Source of the DNA: Cryptomeria japonica | Lineage: Eukaryota; Streptophyta; Pinopsida; Cupressales; Cupressaceae | Length of the DNA stretch: 60,000 bases | NCBI RefSeq assembly: GCF_030272615.1 | Contig: NC_081412.1 | Coordinates: 687,514,583-687,574,582 of the forward strand | Direction: 5' to 3' | Shown: positions 57,220 through 60,000 of the stretch, one piece after another | Position numbering within the stretch: position 1 is the stretch's first letter | Layout of the letters: the number at the start of each line of letters is the position of its first letter | Position numbers and translations under genes: made by a program | The notes under the pieces: model-generated | Seen by the model: only the letters and a program-made list of their open reading frames with translations | The model's database searches: none | Told to the model about the DNA's origin: nothing

Positions 57220-58607
57220 TGTAGTCACATAAATCTGTCCATTTTAATTAAATGAATATTTCGTATTTATTTAATTAAAAATCCACTAGCCATCAGTTAA
57301 TTAAATTAATATTTAATTAATTCATCTCTAAACATTCTTCTATTAATTAAATAAATTATTCAATTTATTTTAATTAATTCATTAAATCAAATTCAAATCA
57401 ATTAAATAAATAAAATCTATTTATTTAATTAAAATCCCCTTTTCCTCTTTTAAATAAATTAAATAAAACATTTATTTAAATCATTATCCCCACCCCACTT
57501 GCATTTTCCTACAAATGCAACTTGCACACATTTATTGAAATAAATGAATTTTTATTTTAAATAAAATCCTATTTTCCCTCACCCACCAAATCCACTTGCA
57601 AAATCTAATCTCCTTCTAGATTCTTCTAACCCCTTCCTAATTAGCCTAATCCATCCCCTAATTATTGTCACATTCCTAAGAAAAATGGAGTCACTTCTCA
57701 AAAACTCCAAAGTCTTTGAAAAGCATTTAATGCTTTGTGTGTTCAACAAATTAACCCCCAAAGTCTTCCAAGACCACTAATGGCTCTTACATGACCATTT
57801 ATGGCTCTTACATAACCATTTATGGTTATTTCAAACTTGTCCCCCCAAACATTTATTGTTTTGACCATATTCATCCATTTCACATTTGCACAAGAGTTTA
57901 TCCATTGGATAAAAGCTTTATTCTTTGAATAAAGAGTTTATTCATTCAACCAACCTTGACTCTAAAATCCCAAGGTCATATCAGGCATTTAATGCTTATT
58001 CCCTCCCCTCTCAACCTATCTCACATTGACACTTGTCATCCTGAGATTGGGTTGAAAGCCCTCGCATGGATTTGAAATCATTCAATCTTGACCCTTGTTG
58101 AGATTACTCAATCTCAACCATTCATTGCTCCATTTTCCCTATAAATAGAGCCCATTTCTTCATAATCCAGATCCTGAAAACTTGTATGCATTTAAGCTAT
58201 AGGCATTTTTAGAGAGCATTTTAGCATAATTATCTAATATCTTTTCTTTTTGATAAAATAAATCATTTTAGCATCAATAGCATAGTATTAGCTTTTCATT
58301 TCACATTTAGAGCTATACTACCATCTCAATCTTCCATAAGCATCCATAGTGCAAAAAGCTGCTGAGAGCTACACTATTTTGGAACTTGGAGAGGAGAGGA
58401 ACAAGGGAGAAGGAGCTAAGGCCATGCTAAGAGGCAGTTGGAGATGCCTCATAATATTTATTTTATTTGTTAGATACATTAGCATGCTTTTAGTATCTCT
58501 CTTGGTATGCCTTTTTAGATTAGTTTTTGATTGACTAACACTGACGGTTTTGTGTCTTTTTGTGTTGTTGATCATTTACTAACCTTGTGCCATTTAGGAG
58601 GGCGTCA
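57220..58607 (+). repeat. 5' LTR of element F
   Basis: Starts TGTAGTCACATAAATCTGTCC and ends AGGAGGGCGTCA, 1388 bp, with TATAAATA at 58140-58147. Its first 350 bp are AT-rich with ATTTAATTAA runs. Short repeats TTTATGGCTCTTACAT occur near 57780-57830, and TTATTCATTC/TTTATCCATT phrases follow. Confidence 0.8.
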
Positions 58608-58609
58608 TT

Positions 58610-58626
58610 TGGTGAACCCGACGTGA
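58610..58626 (+). promoter_or_regulatory. Primer-binding site of element F
   Basis: TGGTGAACCCGACGTGA begins 2 nt after the LTR. It is the same site as in B and E. Confidence 0.65.
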
Positions 58627-58693
58627 ATCGAACCACCAAAAACATATCATTTTTTTTAACTAACATGTTTGATTGTTGAAAGTGTCACACAGG

Positions 58694-58935
58694 TTGCGCT
58701 TTAGCGCTATTGAACACGTTCTGGCGCTATTGACACTTTTTCTTTTAGCGCTATTGCTCTTACAATAACGCTATTGTAAAAGTTTCAGTCCTTTTGCCAC
58801 TACTCTAGCGCTTTGGTTCTTCTTCTAGCGCTACTGAAGATCTTTTAGCGCTTTTGACTCTCTATCATTGTTATTCTTTTAGCGCTTTTGTGTAAAATAG
58901 CGCTTCTGTTTCAACGCAGACTAGCGCTATTGCAA
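58694..58935 (+). repeat. AGCGCTATTG / AGCGCTTTTG array in the leader of F
   Basis: About 11 copies of a TTTAGCGCTATTG-like motif at 17-30 bp spacing, with few CG losses (AACGCTATTG once). It starts about 85 nt after the primer site. The motif equals that of element C (8745-9000), whose LTR looks unrelated. Confidence 0.88.
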
Positions 58936-60000
58936 CAGAGTGTCGGGCAAATCACCTTGTAACCACAAAAATGGAAATTCTTAGGCTTGTGGAAGCCCCC
59001 CTTGAACATCGATTTTACTAACATGTTTTTGTTTGTGCAGGTTAAAAACTCACCATAAAAATCGCAAACTTGTCTTTTGGTGCTTAAAAAATTGAAAAAC
59101 ACAAAATTGTATTGCTTTCTAGTTAGGATTCATCTTTATTTTGGTGCTTAAAATCAACACACAAAGTTTCTTTTCTTGCATCAAGCTAAAACTCACAATC
59201 CACACTTCAATTTTTGGGGAAGTAAAAAGAACAAACCACTTGTTTTTTATTTTTACAAACAAATTTTACTTCAAGCAAAAACGTGTTTTTCATTAAGTTG
59301 ACCAGGATTTTCGAATTCTAGATTACAAAACACATTTCCTTTGAAGTTAAAACGAACACCATGGCTATTGGAGCAACATCTCCAAATAGTTAGACCACAT
59401 TTTGCAAATGATGGATTAAAAAGAACAAGTGAATTTCATGTTTGGCACGCTTGTGCACAAAAGTCAGTCGAGTGGTCCTACCTCTAACACACACTATCCT
59501 CTCCCTTGGCTCTTGTGGTCCTAGGTGCAAGAGAAAAGTGTTAGTAACACTCAAAATTTTATCTTTTTAAGAGAGGCTTGCCAAGAGACACATCACTCTT
59601 GGGAACGACCTCGCGCGGTAAATCCTTCGAGCCGCTATAGAAATCAGGTGAGAGCGAAAGTTGTAGCCTTGGGTATAGTTGTTCCTATAGTGTAACTGGC
59701 CGAAAGGACAAATGGGCCCCACCACCAATTATAAGGCTCTTAAGTGAGTCACTGCAGAATGAACTTATGTCCAAAAACATCGAACATGACTAAACACCTT
59801 TAAGTAGTAGCCCACCCGTTCTATTGATTGAAAATATTTGCGATATAATTTAGTGCAAGAGCATAGATGGTTTTGCTCCCAAGATACTCACCATACATAT
59901 TTCCTTGAGTAGAAACATAGCTTTTTGAAAAGTCACTTGTGGCTTGATAAAAGTGGTGACTCCCCCATCATAGGGATCATCTATTTGTTATGCTCGCGCA
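58936..60000 (+). other. Rest of the leader of element F
   Basis: Non-coding. A CG-richer patch (CCTCGCGCGGTAAATCC, about 59606) stands out from the surroundings. I did not find the C/D/E leader blocks here. Confidence 0.5.

Larger units (their letters stand above)
57220..60000 (+). mobile_element. Element F: 5' LTR and leader, runs off the window
   Basis: LTR 57220-58607, then primer site, AGCGCT array and about 1.1 kb of leader to the window end. The 3' half and TSD partner (left flank CTATC, 57215-57219) lie outside. No coding frame is reached in the window. Confidence 0.8.

Overview
The window looks like intergenic DNA of a large, repeat-dense plant genome. The nested LTR retrotransposons, the plant-type LINE RNase H, the decayed and AT-rich sequence, and kilobase-long LTRs fit a gymnosperm/conifer-like genome best, but the species is inference. 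I found no host gene, tRNA or rRNA gene, or CRISPR array. Nearly everything recognisable is retrotransposon-derived, and no element carries an intact pol.

Layout, left to right. 1-6375: 5' part of a minus-strand element (D) with tRNA-Lys primer site and one LTR, running off the left edge. 6376-10304 (resuming 17848-17882): an older minus-strand element (C), split by a 7.5-kb plus-strand element B (10305-17842) with two LTRs and an imperfect target-site duplication (TSD). 17890 to about 20100: another LTR (G), split by a minus-strand solo Sirevirus-type LTR (18426-19485, TSD ATTTG). About 20100-21520: 3' end of a further element (H). About 21520-23150: 3' part of a LINE with RNase H. 24787-31308: a Sirevirus-like Copia element (TSD GTTTG) with gag remnant and a 3.5-kb unknown frame but no pol. 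About 34650-43250: a very decayed Ty3/gypsy element with recognisable gag, RNase H, RT and integrase fragments. 45018-54865: a complete 9.8-kb element E (TSD ATGGT), with about 1% LTR divergence by eye and no pol. 55190-56300: LINE ORF1 remnant. 56690-56940: Copia gag/primer-site fragment on the minus strand. 57220-60000: 5' LTR and leader of element F, running off the right edge.

The main theme is that B, C, D, E and F look like large non-autonomous gypsy-type elements. They have long LTRs (1.1-1.4 kb) and long non-coding leaders, gag-like or proline/serine-rich frames with stops, and no RT or integrase. Their leaders are not featureless. C, D and E share conserved leader blocks although their LTRs look unrelated. 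C and F share arrays of a palindromic AGCGCT motif just after the primer site, and E has its own GCGCCTGTGT array there. B carries a 27-nt hairpin once per LTR and three times in the leader, with compensatory stem changes in one copy. B, D and E also hold tandem repeats just before the 3' LTR. Together these suggest selected cis-acting RNA signals in elements mobilised by proteins from elsewhere. That functional reading is inference; the repeats, LTRs and TSDs are read directly from the sequence.
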